NCBI GenBank assembly: GCA_928212115.1
Contig: CAKMRJ010005745.1
Span: forward strand, 222,375,697-222,439,696
Origin: Lactuca virosa
Lineage: Eukaryota; Streptophyta; Magnoliopsida; Asterales; Asteraceae
Direction of reading: 5' to 3'
Length of the DNA: 64,000 nucleotides
This document shows, piece by piece, positions 1 to 12,220 of this stretch; positions within the stretch are counted from its first letter, which is position 1; each line of letters begins with the position of its first letter. The position numbers and the translations under genes are program-made. The notes below the pieces were generated by a model. That model saw nothing but the letters and a program-made list of their open reading frames with translations. It searched no databases and was not told the DNA's origin.

Positions 1-870
1 AGGTTTCAATAATACAAAAGGAAAGACATTTATTAAAAACATAACGAGAAATTATGATGTTTTGGATGGAAAGATTTAGGCAATGGAAACCCCAGTGATG
101 AGTATGATAACCAAGGAAGACAATGGTAGATGAATGGGGCGAGTTCTACAAAATTTATTTGGTTTTGGGTGGATGTGGAAGTTGTGAGATTGGGAAGATG
201 AGAAGTCATCTGTAATGCTTCCACCCAATATATAGGAGGTAACTATGCTTAGAATATAAGTTTGCAAATGACATTATTGATGGTGTGAATCATGTGTTTA
301 GATTTCCCATTTTGTTAGGAGGTATGTGGGGAAGAAATGAGAAGGTAATAGCATTTTGAGCAAATAGTTCGTGAAATGGATGATTGTCAAATTCTTGTGA
401 TTGCTTTGGAAGGATTTAATTCCATGATTCAAGTGCATTGGGAGTGACATGCATCCGCAAATGTAAACTTGGAAAACACATCAAAAACTTTGACTAAGTG
501 AGTAAACTCATAAGAAATGTCAATAATTATAATAAAAAGAATATAGTAATATTTTATTTCACCGACGTTAGTGATTGCACAAGTGAGAATGTGCAGTTTA
601 CAAATTTTAGAAATACTAAATGAAAGGTAGACATGTTTGCCAAGTTGACAAGGGTGGTGAGGCATTTTTATAGTGTCTTTGTTACAAGAAATAAAGTTAT
701 TTGAAACTAACAACCTAAAACATTGACATCAGGGTTGAGGAGACTGAGTGTTGTTGGAGTGGCCCCCACAATGGCTATTTGAGGAACGGTGATTGTGTCC
801 ACCACAAAGAGAAATAAAGTATTTCAAGAGGTTGGCGGTGGCTAGGGTTAGGCTGAGAAGGAGGGAGTAT
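1..870 (-). mobile_element. Degraded Copia-type integrase relic
   Basis: Read on the minus strand in shifting frames, the region keeps recognisable Copia integrase pieces. Near 460-665 there is LGKHVYLSFS followed by a central stretch like the usual Y-Y-x-L-F-I-D-D-x-S segment. Near 330-430 there is EFDNHPFHELF. Near 230-330 there is a piece like the usual 'Q-Q-N-G-K ... T-Y-W-V-E-A-L' stretch. Near 20-125 there is FLGYHTHHWGFHCLNLS then IIISRYVF, typical of the end of the Copia integrase. Stops and frameshifts interrupt it throughout, so it is dead. The element continues off the left edge. No LTR is visible. The right limit is approximate. Confidence 0.7.
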
Positions 871-1085
871 TTTTGTAAAACATCATGCACAATGTTGTTT
901 TGTTTACTTTGAAATTTTATGATTTCGCAATTACAAGTATTTTCATAATTGAGATTTAGGATTGTTGTACTGCTATGAACTTGTTTTTGTAAATCAAGTA
1001 TTGTTGTTTGTTTTTACAGAGTGAATTAATGTAGGTTCTTAAGCTGTATTAGAAAACTAGTGTCATTAGCATCCTCCGAGAAGTA

Positions 1086-1159
1086 CTCCATGTAAAAAGA
1101 AGAAAAAACTAGTATATTATAACTCCATGTAAAAAGAAGAAAAAACTAGTATATTATAA
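1086..1159. repeat. 37-bp perfect tandem duplication
   Basis: Two adjacent identical 37-bp units begin with ctccatgtaaaaagaag and end with agtatattataa. This is the only structure I see in the AT-rich stretch 871-1517, apart from a short GAT trinucleotide run at about 1489-1508. The stretch also contains the 3' flank of the eIF2-alpha gene. Confidence 0.9.
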
Positions 1160-1517
1160 CGGGAAATGATCAAACAAACAGTCATAGTGTTGTTAAGATA
1201 CGCATATATAAAATAACCCTCTGAACACATGTGTGCAAAAGAGTGACATGATCCATGATTGTAAAAATTGTTATGGGTTCGAATCAAGGAATATAATCAT
1301 ATATGATATGATATGATGCTGTTAAGAGTTAAGACACAGTTTCAGCTTCAGCCTACCTGACCAAATTTGGCAATCAACTTTCTATTCAACAGAAACTTAA
1401 AAAATATAATACTCTAATAAACAATTTTTTTTATAATTAAAAACACCTCTCAAAAAAAGTAATCGGCCTCAAGCAGATTGATTAAACGATGATGATGATG
1501 ATGATGATAATGATATT

Positions 1518-2324
1518 TTAATTTTCATCTAAACTTGCTGCTGTTTTGTCCAGATCAATTTCCCCCATACCTGTATCTTCTTCCTCTTCACTGTCTTCAT
1601 CTCCTTCAACTTCTTCATTTGCTTGACTTAATTTAGCCATCCGTTCGGCCAGCAAAATATCCTCACGTTCACTCACCTATATCATCACATAATTCAATAT
1701 TTTATTTTATTTTTAAAAATATATATAAAAAAAAAAGTAAGAGTTTGGAATTGTGAACTACCGCTCTTGGTGCCTCCTTTACTGTGAGTTTTCCTTTGTG
1801 AAGTTCAATTTCTTCAGTACATGCAGCTATTGCTTTAGTAAGAACTGAAATCCCTTGCTCCTAATGGAATCAGTTATTACATTACATTATCAAGTTTGAT
1901 TGTAATGAATTTCTATATTACATTATATTTTGAGAAAAATACAATATAGAAAAAGTGATGCAATTTGTTTACCTTGTCAAGAGTTTGAGTGATAAGAACA
2001 TAAGATGGAGGAGCAACCAACTTAATTTTTACAGGACAATCCTGATTCCCAGCAGCTTCAGCCTTCCGCATAGCAGCCTACAGAAATTACAAATTAGCAT
2101 CAAAACTGAAATCTATTGAAAGATAAAAGTTAAAGAAAAATAGACACCTTAATGTGAAGAACTCCATCAAACTGAAAGCATTTCATCTCAATATCTGCCC
2201 GGATCTTCAAAGGCTGTGGGGTCATCCTTCTTCTAATGTTCTTCACCAATGCATCTTTGACTTCCTCAGTCAAAGCAGGAACCACTTTTGTCACCTAATA
2301 ATAATTAAGCTTAATTTTGTGGAA

Positions 2325-2371
<47 letters not shown>

Positions 2372-4056
2372 TACAAAGATACCTCCACTCCATCAGGACC
2401 AGCTTCTTTAACTTCACGGGTAAGTGTGTTAAGAATGGAATCAGGATCATTCACAATTAACTTAAATGCCTGAATCCAATTAGCAAAAGTATGAGCTGTA
2501 TATCTACAATGTCTAAAAAAGAAACAATGATAAAATCCAGTAATTTTTTTTCATATCCCACCTCAAAGCAATGTCCATACTTCCGATACAAAGGCCAACC
2601 AACATGAATGTATAGATCCTGTAAACCAGAAAGAGATTAAAAGATGAATAAGTGTACATGAATAAACATACACCATATCCTAGTACAACCACTGCATAAC
2701 ACAAAAGAGATTAAAAGACAGAGAGAATACTCTTTGTGGTTGTTTACTTGTTTATATATTTCTTTCTTTAAGCAGTATATATATATATATATATATTCCT
2801 TTATCTGTAGTGGTACAAAGGAGGAATGGTGACATAGCATTAGTAGTATTAGGTCTTCAGTTGCTTACTCTTTTTTTTTGTGCATTTAAGTGTTTATCTA
2901 CTTATATATTCCTTTTTCTGCAGAACTTAGTTATAAATGCCTGCAAATGCAAGACTCAGCAGTAAATGTGAGCTAAAGCCCTCATCCCTGTAACCCAACA
3001 GAAAATGTATTCTCTTCTGGCAGCTTGATATAGGGATACTTGAGTTGAATTTGGTAGCTCATCCTTAAAAGCAACCTGATTCATGGTTTAATCGGTATGT
3101 ACAATCACCACACATTTGTTACTTGACACGATAACGAATTTTGAGCAATACTCAATCAAAACTATGATAATCGCAATAGTTTATCTCCTCTACAGATACA
3201 TCATTTCTTCAATCAATTAGGTTTTTCATCCATTATAAAGTGATAGGAACTTATATCGTTTGATAGCTAAGCATGAGAAGTACAGCTCTTATTACTTATT
3301 AGGGGCACTCTTAGGAAAAAAAACAAACTTTCATATATAATATGAGCCTTCACTGTTGAGGCCAAAATGGCTAAGGAACCTGGATTTATATACCTAAAAG
3401 TTCCAGACCTCTTTGTTGACTTCTAAAATATAAAAAAAAGATGGCAGAGTGAATCAACAGAATGCATTGTTTCTATAACCCCTCTAACTGCCCTACCAGC
3501 TAACTACCTGAGGCGATTGTTTCTATAACCCCTATAATTTCCTTAAATGGATGGAAGAAACTTATATTTGCACACTAAACCATTAAGGCTCACAAGATGT
3601 GGTTTGATACACGTTTATATATAATCAACAATTGGCTTCATATCCAGCTGAGTTAAAGAACTCGGTAGTTACCTCAAGATCAAGCTGCATAGTTTCGGCT
3701 ACGTGGCGCATAATCGAGTGAACAAGCTTACTCTTATTATACCTATCTTCACAAATCTGAATATCCTCTTCGGAAACCCTCCTCTTACTAAGATTCACAT
3801 AGCCTTTCTCTTCATCAACATGAAGAACCATAACAGGCTCGGTACGCCCGACCTTAATCAAACTGTTGATACTACGAATACGGCGTCGTGACAACTCGGA
3901 CAGAAGAATCATTCCCTCGATGTTGTTGTACTCGAGGAGTGAGACATAGGCGCACATCTCACCGATGCTTTTGACTTGAATCATGACGGCCATGTCGACA
4001 TCGGGAAACTTGGCTTCGTACATACGGCATTCGAGATTCGGGGAGTTGGAAGCCAT
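1518..4056 (-). CDS. eIF2alpha: Translation initiation factor eIF2 subunit alpha, copy 1
   Basis: Alpha subunit of cytosolic eIF2, the GTPase complex that brings initiator Met-tRNA to the 40S ribosome. Seven coding exons, all in phase 0, were read by matching splice sites: 3673-4056, 2562-2618, 2383-2469, 2148-2294, 1973-2077, 1762-1860 and 1518-1676. The product is 345 aa, the usual length. Residues about 1-90 form the S1/OB-fold domain, followed by the helical and C-terminal alpha/beta domains and an acidic tail (GDEDSEEEEDTGMG). The regulatory phosphorylation loop ILLSELSRRRIRS is intact; the serine equivalent to Ser51 is residue 56 here. That serine is the GCN2 kinase target in plants. 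Intron 3 holds a run of 39 A residues (2330-2368) and intron 1 a TA repeat near 2777-2796. A second copy lies in opposite orientation at 13969. Confidence 0.97.
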
Positions 4057-4184
4057 GTTTGCGACGGAGGGGATTCGCTAGGGTTTTGATAAGAGAAGGA
4101 AGTGACCTGAATGAATCCCGTGAAGAGTAATGAGTGAGCGAAAGAAATTGATCCGACCAGAAACTTTGAAAAGATTGCGTCGAG

Positions 4185-4235
4185 GGTGCACTAGGGTTTT
4201 ATAAAGGGTTTGTTTATGTGTTTTGGGCCGTATAG
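4185..4235 (-). promoter_or_regulatory. Core promoter of eIF2-alpha copy 1
   Basis: On the minus strand a TATAAAA box (4197-4203) is followed by a telo-box-like AAACCCTA. Upstream at about 4225 there is a site II element (GGCCCA; TGGGCC on plus). This trio is typical of plant translation-machinery genes. The inferred transcription start is near 4165. Confidence 0.6.
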
Positions 4236-4291
4236 TATCGGCACTTTCCTCTCCTTATATTTGCTATTGAATTTAGTTTTAAATTGATGTA

Positions 4292-5064
4292 GGGTGTGTT
4301 TGGTTTGGATTGGAATGAAATTCAGGATAGAAAATATTCCAATTCTACCACCCACCTACCGCCACCACTATTGTCTTTGCCACGATTACCGCCACCGCCA
4401 CCACCATTACCACCACCAACCTAGCGTCATCGCTACCACGTACCACCACCACCACCTGCCACCGCCACCACCTACCCCAACTACCGCTACCGCCCCGTCA
4501 CCACCACCACCCACCTACCGCCACCAGTACAACTATCACCCACCAGCACCACCACTACATACCACAGTTACCACCACCACCACAACCCACCTCCTGCCAC
4601 CGTCACCACCACGTACCTCCTGTCACCGTCATCACCACCACCCACCACCCTCCACCCTCCATTACCACCACCATCGCCGCCACAACCAACCACCACCACC
4701 ACTACCTACCACCGTCACTACTTGTCACCGTCACCGCAACTACCTACCACCGCTATCGCCACCAACATGAATGCTCAATTAATAAAATGAAAATTTACTA
4801 TTTTATAGTTTATATGATATATCTTTACATGTAACATATAAATCAAAGTAAAATTAAGCAAAACAAATAGAAAAAAAGGCAATTCTGTCATTTTCCATGG
4901 ATTTTAATTTTGTTTCCTGTCAACCAAACAGAATATGGAATTAATTCCAATTCCATTTTCTGCCGACCAAACAGTATATGAAATTGGATTCAAATTCTTG
5001 ACAGATTATTTTTCCAATTCCAATTACGATTCTTTCATAAACATTATGTGAACCAAAGAGCACC
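4292..5064. mobile_element. Candidate hAT-like MITE
   Basis: The left end GGGTGTGTTTGGTTTGG and the right end ...GTGAACCAAAGAGCACC are imperfect inverted repeats of the common plant 'GTGTTTGGTT' type. They are flanked by imperfect 8-bp direct repeats (ttgatgta at 4284-4291, ttgttata at 5065-5072, 6 of 8 matching), which suggests hAT-type target duplication. The inner flanks are rich in aattccaattcc motifs. No transposase is present. Confidence 0.5.
4346..4769. repeat. CCACCA/CCACCG-rich low-complexity tract
   Basis: About 420 bp of degenerate CCACCA, CCACCG and CTACC trinucleotide-type repeats, strongly strand-asymmetric (almost no G on the plus strand). It lies inside the candidate MITE and is open in one frame only because of its composition. 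Confidence 0.9.
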
Positions 5065-5264
5065 TTGTTATATGGTAAAAATAAATATATGATACAAGGT
5101 ATGTAAGTTTAGGTACTCAAACTTATCATATTATGTCGTTTTGTATCATATGTGCATTACAACATTCTTAAACTTCAACCCTAACTTGATTTGCTTCAAG
5201 AATTCCAAAATTTCACTATTATTTTGCTCTTACATCACATATTTCTGTCGAACACCTACCAGAC

Positions 5265-6899
5265 TGTGACATCCACTAATTTGCAAAACCAATTAAAACT
5301 TTTCTTAACGCTTTTAAAATCACTTTATCATTGTTGCGGAAGATCCCGGTATATTTAAACATTTTGAGTACAAATGACTGCCTCAATTTGTTAAAACCCT
5401 AGGGATGTCATAAATCAATACAAATACATAAGTTACAGCATAAAGACCTAATGGTCATGAACACCATGACAGACTTTCCCTTAATCACTCAACATCCTAA
5501 TCAAGTTTTAATGGCTGGAGTCTTGATACCTGTGATGCATATAAACTAAGTGAGTCAGGTTGGGAAACTTGTTGAGATACATGGGGATTACAATCTCATA
5601 ATGATAATATTCCTTAATTATTAGACTTGCGAAATCAATTGTTACCAAACAATATTTACATATAGCTTAAAACCAATTATCTATAAAACCCTTTATCCCA
5701 AATGTACCCTTCCCGAAACAATCCTCACAAATCCTAGTCCACATCTATCAGGAAGATAAACCTTTTAAAAGAGAGGATTTGACTACACCGCTAGGGGCTT
5801 CCTGCTAGGGGATGGTGAAAGTCATATAAGCATCTGAGCCATCAGAGTATTTGATGATTTTGGTATTACCATTCATTTACGTCTGCAGGTTATGAGCCTA
5901 CACTAGCAACGTAGTTTACAATACTGCATATAATGGTCAAGTGTTCTCACCTACCCTGGGAGATGACTAAACATACTGTTACAATTGCCTGATATGGACC
6001 CACCATTTTTAGTCATCCAATAGGAATAATAAGATGTACTCCCATACGGAGCTACCGTAAATCGACACCTAATAGTGTCATAAGACAGAGTTCTATTCTT
6101 CGTTCCTAACGCATATACCCTTCACATGATGCTACCCACTATTCAAACTTAATTGAACTAAGCATCATTTATAAGTCTTATTTCCCTAATATGCAGGACT
6201 ACCCGACTTATTAACCTTTCTTGAAATACTAACTCTATTTTAGGCAACCCTATCCTAATATTAACATAGAATATTTATATTTCCTTTAACTTTTTCACAA
6301 ATAATACTTCTATTATTTATTATCATGTGATAAAATTATTTATATACTACAATACATGTAGAACCATATCTGGTTCGCACCTTGTATATAATCATGTATA
6401 TTTCTAACATATATTCCAGGCAACAAGCATATAGTTCACATTAAAAAAAAATTAACAAATATTTAATACTTTAATTAATACTTAGATTAAAATCATATTC
6501 ATGAAAGGGACTATGCACTCATCTGATTAGAGTGGGTGACTGGAGATTTCGGCAGCGCTTCGCTTCGTACTTTCAAAAGAACTAGACGCATAAAGTACTA
6601 AGCCTTAGTATAGTTTCATAATCCTGGTGACTATAATAATTATAGTATAGATTCCTCACTAATCTCAATGTCTACATCAAGATCTATCAAGTAAGGAACA
6701 ATCATGTAGGATCACATCGGAGGTGGGGTCTGTTTGGTATACAGAGTATACTATATGGGAATCCCACTTTAAACACCTCACTAAATTCAGCCTAGAAATC
6801 ACTCTCGTAAGTAAATCAATTGGTATAATGATTTGGAATCACTGATAAATCTTAATTACAAGTTCGTAATAACGACAATGACTATAATTAAAAGTTACA
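5265..6899 (-). repeat. Gypsy-type LTR, minus orientation (probable solo LTR)
   Basis: On the minus strand the segment starts TGTAACTTTT (6899) and ends GGATGTCACA (5265). Near the 3' end it carries the CTCACTTAG-like box (about 5550) seen in the other Gypsy-type LTRs of this window. A CAG|GTATC acceptor-like site ends at 5530 and a TAG|GTGAGA donor-like site lies at 5950. No matching 5-bp target duplication is visible (cagac on the left, cttga on the right), so the ends are less certain than for the other LTRs. Confidence 0.5.
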
Positions 6900-7809
6900 C
6901 TTGAATAAAATTGTATTTATTGTCAGTTGGCGCGAGGCTATCCGGTTCAGTGGTCCGAGCAGTTATTTGATTATTAGCAGATTGAGGTGAGTTTTTCCTC
7001 ACTGTACTTACGGGTCGAAGGCACCAAGGACGGCTCATTGGATTAGATATCCTGTTATATGATAGTATGTTATCGTGTTGTGGTGATCTGTTAGATCGGT
7101 GTCCTGGTATATAGGATGTTGCTATGTTGTAGAGATCTGTTAAATCTGCCTGTTCTTTGTTTACTGGCTATATGTTTACCGGTTGTATATGTCGACATAA
7201 TGTGGTTGGGTTGAGACTGTACTGCTTTGTGTTGCTAGTCAACAAACCTGATAATGTTTATATCGATATGTTGTATGTGTATATGTTATGTATATGTTGA
7301 CATGTTATGTGTGCGGTTGGGTTGAGGCGGATCAGTGGAGACTGAAGGCCAAGAGACCCAGGGCGACCCGGATAGACTGAAGGCCTGTGAGGCGGGCCAG
7401 TCAGGCCGAAGGCCCGGAGAACGGTCCAGATGGGCTGAAGGCCCGGTAAGGCAGTCCAATCATGCTAAAGCTTCTGTGAGCGGTCCAGATAGTATGTAGG
7501 CCGGTGCGAAGTTCCAGTCAGGATGAAGGCTCTGTATGCATGTTGTTGTTTGTTATGTGTATGTGGTGATACTTTGGGGGAACTTACTAAGCTTTGCGCT
7601 TACAGTTTTCAATTTATTGTTTCAAGTGCTTCAGACGGTTGTGGCACGGCGAAGGCGTGACTATAGACATCATTGGTTTTACTACTTCTTGGATCTTAGG
7701 AGACTCTGATTTTAAATCATGTTTTGGTAACAGTGGTTTTGTAAACACTTTTATTAGTAAATCGGTTATTTTGAAAAGTTTAAATTTATAGAATTTTTAG
7801 GATGTTACA
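6900..7809 (+). repeat. Truncated plus-strand LTR ending at a primer-binding site
   Basis: The segment ends GGATGTTACA at 7809 and is followed 3 bases later by TGGTATCAGAGC, the initiator-Met-tRNA primer-binding site. Inside are GAGGTGAGTTTTTCCTCAC (about 6984), an array of GGCC-GAA-GGCC-like short hairpins (7330-7540) and the box AACTTACTAAGC (about 7581). The 5' end of the LTR is not identifiable and may be cut by the neighbouring LTR. Confidence 0.6.
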
Positions 7810-8107
7810 AGTTGGTATCAGAGCCAGGGCACGGGTCGATGTGTTCGACGGGGCGTCGAAACCTATAATGGGGGGGTGAAGGTGGGCAGGTTAGCAGCAC
7901 CTGTTGAGAACTAAGCATTCCTTAAAAATGGTGTGGATACATTCTCTGTCACAACACGTTTTAAAACTGTGAGGACAGCGGATCCTATAAGAACTCTGCA
8001 GTTAAGCGTGATCGGGCGAGAGTAGTACTGTGATGGGTGTCCCTCTGGGAAGTCCTCGTGCCAAGTGGGCCAAAGCGGACAATATTGTGATACGTGTCGG
8101 AGGGGGA
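7810..8107 (+). mobile_element. Short non-coding retroelement interior (TRIM-like)
   Basis: This stretch runs from the primer-binding site (7813-7824) to a purine-rich GGAGGGGGA tract just before TGTTACA (8108). It is under 300 bp and has no coding potential. It contains GGGCCAAAGCGGACAATAT (8067-8085), which I recall as common in plant LTR-element leaders, and a 5S-rRNA-derived piece. The size and content suggest a terminal-repeat retrotransposon in miniature. I cannot show a matching downstream LTR. The stretch 8108-8640 that follows contains nothing else I recognise. Confidence 0.45.
7980..8060 (+). pseudogene. 5S rRNA-derived fragment
   Basis: The 81 bp match the 3' two-thirds of plant 5S rRNA as I know it: GGATCC-like start, AGTTAAGCGTG, GGGCGAGAGTAGTACT, GATGGGTG, and the end CTGGGAAGTCCTCGTG. 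This covers the internal control region (A box, intermediate element, C box), with several substitutions. The first third of the 5S gene is missing, so it is not a functional rRNA gene. It lies just downstream of a Met-tRNA primer-binding site, inside a retroelement. Confidence 0.85.
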
Positions 8108-8640
8108 TGTTACATAAAGCTTCACATAAATGAACCAACTTCGAACACATCAAACTCACGCTTCAAGTGTGAGTTTCTACGGCCCCTCTTTTACGATTTT
8201 AATATTTGGGGAAGAATATATGCGCGTCTAATCAAGTTTTGAGGATTTACAAATTTTTATACGTTAAAATGCATCATACTTGTTATTGGTCAAATGTTTA
8301 TGAAATAGCCATCTAAAATGCTATATATCATTAATAAATTCATCAAGTTAAAATAGATTGTTAATATATAATATACTTTTACTTTGTTGTGAAATATTAG
8401 TTAATATTAATACATAGCTATGGGTTGGAAGAAATCATGTAGAATCGTCTATCACCCGCTTTCGTGCCTTAAAAAGATTTGTAATCCTTTCATCCACAAA
8501 CATGTATGTTTTAAGCAATAGATTTGTGGTTGGCAATATATGTTCAGGGTGTGTAGATGACTCACATGGAGGTTGTAAGCTACATGATTTATAAGGGCGT
8601 AACAAAGGGAGTGTAGTTTTTACGTGTATCTAAGTACACG

Positions 8641-11043
8641 TGTAACATTCCGTTTATTAGATAAATCAATATGTGAAATTAATAAATGAGTAATAGCCTT
8701 AAATCGAGTATCTTTTCGAAATCAAGGGCTAAATGGTAATTCTGGAGTCAATTTGTAAAGATTTCTGAGGTCAGGGGTTATTTGGTAAGTTTTGGGACCT
8801 GTATTGTAATGAATTTATGGATTCAGGGGTTAAAAGGGAAATATTGGGCTAAAGTTGAAAAGGGTTGGCAAGGAGGGGCTTATTGTGACAAAAATGTTTT
8901 GGAGTTTGAGAGAACACGGGACTTGAACCCGATGGCTGTTCCCTCCCGTCATTTTGGAGAGACAAACCCTAATTCCACTATTCCATTGCAGTCGCCACCT
9001 ATCCCTCCCCCTCACTTTTCTGATCAGGCGGAGGTGTCGCCTGCTGCCGTGTTGAGCGCCGCCCCAAATGTTGCTGCCGGTGACGAGGTGCGAAGCCGGA
9101 AAGAGCCACCGGAATCCTCCGGCGGAGCTGTGAACGACGCTGAGAGTTTTGAACGACCAAAATCACTGGCTAAGCGATCTGAAATCTGATTCCTCCTTCT
9201 CCCTTTAATCTTCCGGTGTGTGTGGCGTGGGAAACGCCATTGCCGCCGCTGTTGGCCTCGACCTGCTGTTTCCGTCGACCCCGACGCTGCCGGTCGTCAT
9301 CGCGGTGGCTGTTGGCTGCTGTTATCGTCGCTTTTGTGTGTGTGATGTATGTTTAGCTTATGGTGGCAAAGGAACTTGTCCAGTCGAATACGTGTATGTG
9401 TTTAGGCTGCCGGAAAGCCGCAACAACCACCATGGCAGCCAACCATGATGGCTGCCGCCCCTATTTTCATTTCTGCCACCGTGTTGCCGCCTCTTGCCGC
9501 CACCAGCCACCGTGGAGGGTGGCTGTGTGTGTGCATTATGTGTAAAGTGATATATGTGATTTTTTTTAGTCAAGATTTCGGACCACCACCATTGGAAATG
9601 GTGGCCGCCGCCGTGAGCCGCCACCGACCACCACTATCTGAGGTGGTAGTGGGTGCTGCTTGGCATAGTGAACCCTAATCGGCCCAAATTCTTGATCTGG
9701 GCTAGTTGGATGGTTATTGGGCTAAAAACCCTAATCAGGGTTTAGAAAACCCTAATTTTGGGGTTTGTGGGTTTGGACCTATTGGGACCCGCGTTTGGAC
9801 CAGTGGACTGGAGTTATGGCTCATGTTGATTCCATTGTTCAATGGCTTAGTGGAATAATGGACTTAATGGGTTAAGTCCTTAATGGGTTAAGTGAGAACA
9901 CTTAACCCTAATCATCATTTCATGTAAAAACCCTAATGTTGCTTGGGCCTTGAGTTGGGCCTTCCTTTTTGGGCTTTGGTGATTGGGCTATTTGTGGGCT
10001 TTTGGGTAAGTCACACATGAGGGTTTGAGCTCAATGGGGAAAATTGGGCCATAGTTGGACCTTTAGTGGACCTTTGTGGGCCCATTTGGTATTGGGCCTT
10101 GGTGGGCCCAATGGGCTTGAGTTAGTTATGGACCGGGTTGGTGGACCATATTTAGACCTAATATGTGAAGATTGGTCTTAAATCCTAATGGGGTTAATTA
10201 TGGGTTTGATTCAGAGTTAGAGGCCGGAGTACAGCAGCAACATTTATAGCATCTGTTCTCCAACCGAGGTGAGTCTTCTCACTATACTTACCCGTGTGGT
10301 AAATTATGTGTGACCGGAGGGTGTTATTCGTGTTATTGACCGGAGGGTCTTAATTACATTATTGACCGGAGGGTCTTAGTACATTGTAGACCGGAGGGTC
10401 TTTGTACATTATCGACCGGAGGGTCTTATTTGTTTATAATGTGTTATGTGTTATCGTGCATATTGTCTTTGTGACTTATGTTGTTATAGTAATCTGTGTA
10501 TATGTTGATCTTATATGCTTACTTGAGCTGTGCACTTGTTTGTGTGATATATGTATGCTATATTATGGGATACTGAGACCGGACCGGAGGGTCCAACGAG
10601 CTGTGAGACCGAAGGGTCCTCACTGAGACCGGACCCGAGGGTCCAACGAGCTGTGAGACCGGAGGGTCCTCACTAAGACCGGACCAGAGGGTCCAACGAG
10701 CTATGGGACTGGAGGGTCCCACTGAGACACATAGACCGGAGGGTCTTACCGAGTTATAGCCTCGAGTGGCTAATGTGTTGTATGTGGTATCTTGGGGAAC
10801 TCACTAAGCTTCGTGCTTACCGTGTTATGTGTTATGTGTTTCAGGTACTTCTCAGGATCACGGGAAGGCGCCGACTTGATTGTACACATGAGATGGAGTT
10901 GTGTTCGAGGATCCTGGATTTTATTTAAATAATTATGAACACGTGTTTTTGATAATTGATATATTGAGATTTTGTGATATGTGTTGATGATATTTATGTG
11001 ATTTTAAAAATGAAAATTTTGTATGAAAATTTCTGGTGTTACA
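8641..11043 (+). repeat. Solo LTR of a Gypsy-type element
   Basis: It starts TGTAACATTCC and ends GGTGTTACA, and is flanked by a perfect 5-bp target duplication acacg (8636-8640 and 11044-11048). The 2403 bp carry no interior, primer-binding site or second LTR, so this is a solo LTR left by LTR-LTR recombination. A GC-rich segment (9000-9680) contains CCACCA-type repeats. A block of about a dozen GACCGGAGGGTC units lies at 10310-10760. A donor-like CGAG|GTGAGT (10269) and an acceptor-like TTTCAG|GTACTT (10844) bracket that block. Confidence 0.9.
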
Positions 11044-11929
11044 ACACGTTTATTATAAGAAACTTAAATAATAAAATTGATTTTTATATCACATACCATA
11101 AATCAGTTATACGTATTAGACGAACGGGGTTATCTCCCTATCTTCTTTTTTACATCATACATGCCAATTTCTCAACCCCTTTCACACAAACTAAAATACC
11201 AAAAAATGCCCCTCTTTTCATTTAAAGTCAATGTGCAGTAATTTGAAGGTTTATTCCCCAAAATCACGTTGCCTACATTATGGAAACTAGATATTAATTC
11301 AAAATTTAAAATTCTCAAATCCCTTATTAAATGGAAACCTTCGATTCCACCTCTAATAACTATTAATCAGCAAGATTTCGGAGAAATCATAGCTTTTATG
11401 TGATTACAATTTCACCTCTCTGACCAATAACGATTGAACTGTTATCGGAAATGATTTATCCCTAAACTCGCACCACGACGATTATTATTGCCGGTAAGTT
11501 CTTCGATTTTTTTCCGATTTTTTTGGATTTGTTTATGTAATTTTCAGTTTATAAATGTTCAATTTATTATCAGACTTAACCAATTTGATTCAATTGTTTA
11601 AAAAAATTGGTACTCTGTCTTGGGTTTAATTTGTTGGCATTGATGTTAAGTTAGGTCGACATGGTTTTAGTTATCAGATTTTCAATAAGGTTTGAGCATA
11701 GTTGTTTATTCTATTGTTTGTCTGTTTAATCTTATATTTTATCCAGGCGCACCACTTCCATTGCTTCTTCAAAATCGAAAGCTTATCCTCCTCCAAAGAA
11801 GAAATAAATTGATAGCCTTCATATGTTGTGCCAATCCATCAGTGATGATGTAAGTTTTTTTAAGTGCTTCTTCTTTGTATTACAAAAAACTTGAACGGAT
11901 CCCTAATTCTCAAACACAGGGTACAATTT

Positions 11930-12220
11930 TGATGGGTTTCTACAAATTGTGCAATGGAGTGTTTTAGAAATGGAAGATCGAGGTAAGGTTTAGTTCCAGT
12001 TCTTTGTAGTGGTGTTAAGACATAACTTATTTTCTTAATGCCAGATATTCAAATATCAAAAAATCTTTTTTTTCACCAATAGATTAGGTTTCTTCTTGAA
12101 AGAATGAAAGAGTTAATGCTAGATTAAAACTTTGGAATAATGCTCTTGTAGTTCTTTGCGGAGATTTTAACTCTACCCCCAATATGTATCTTAATGATTC
12201 CATTGTACATATCTAAATCT
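11930..12220 (+). pseudogene. CCR4-type nuclease (EEP family) gene fragment
   Basis: Two separated pieces resemble the exonuclease/endonuclease/phosphatase domain of plant CCR4-like deadenylases. Near 11938-11986 DGFLQIVQWSVLEMED resembles the family's L-R-D-N-V-A-Q-L-S-V-L-E. Near 12075-12213, in two frames, IRFLLERMKEL precedes NNALVVLCGDFNSTP, where GDFN is the hallmark catalytic motif. Introns seem to be retained, so this is a decayed genomic copy, not a retrocopy. The rest of the gene is not recognisable. The stretch 11049-11929 contains only AT-rich sequence. Confidence 0.5.

Noticed and set aside
4294..4770. 158-codon open frame rich in His and Pro
   Set aside because: It is a translation of the CCACCA tract, has no conserved domain and lies inside a candidate MITE.
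8782..9189. 135-codon open frame with GC-rich codon use
   Set aside because: It lies wholly within the solo LTR 8641-11043 and ends in low-complexity sequence. No domain is recognisable.
10402..10626. 74-codon frame with hydrophobic start
   Set aside because: Falls in the hairpin-repeat region of the solo LTR and ends in translated GGACCGGAGGGTCC units.
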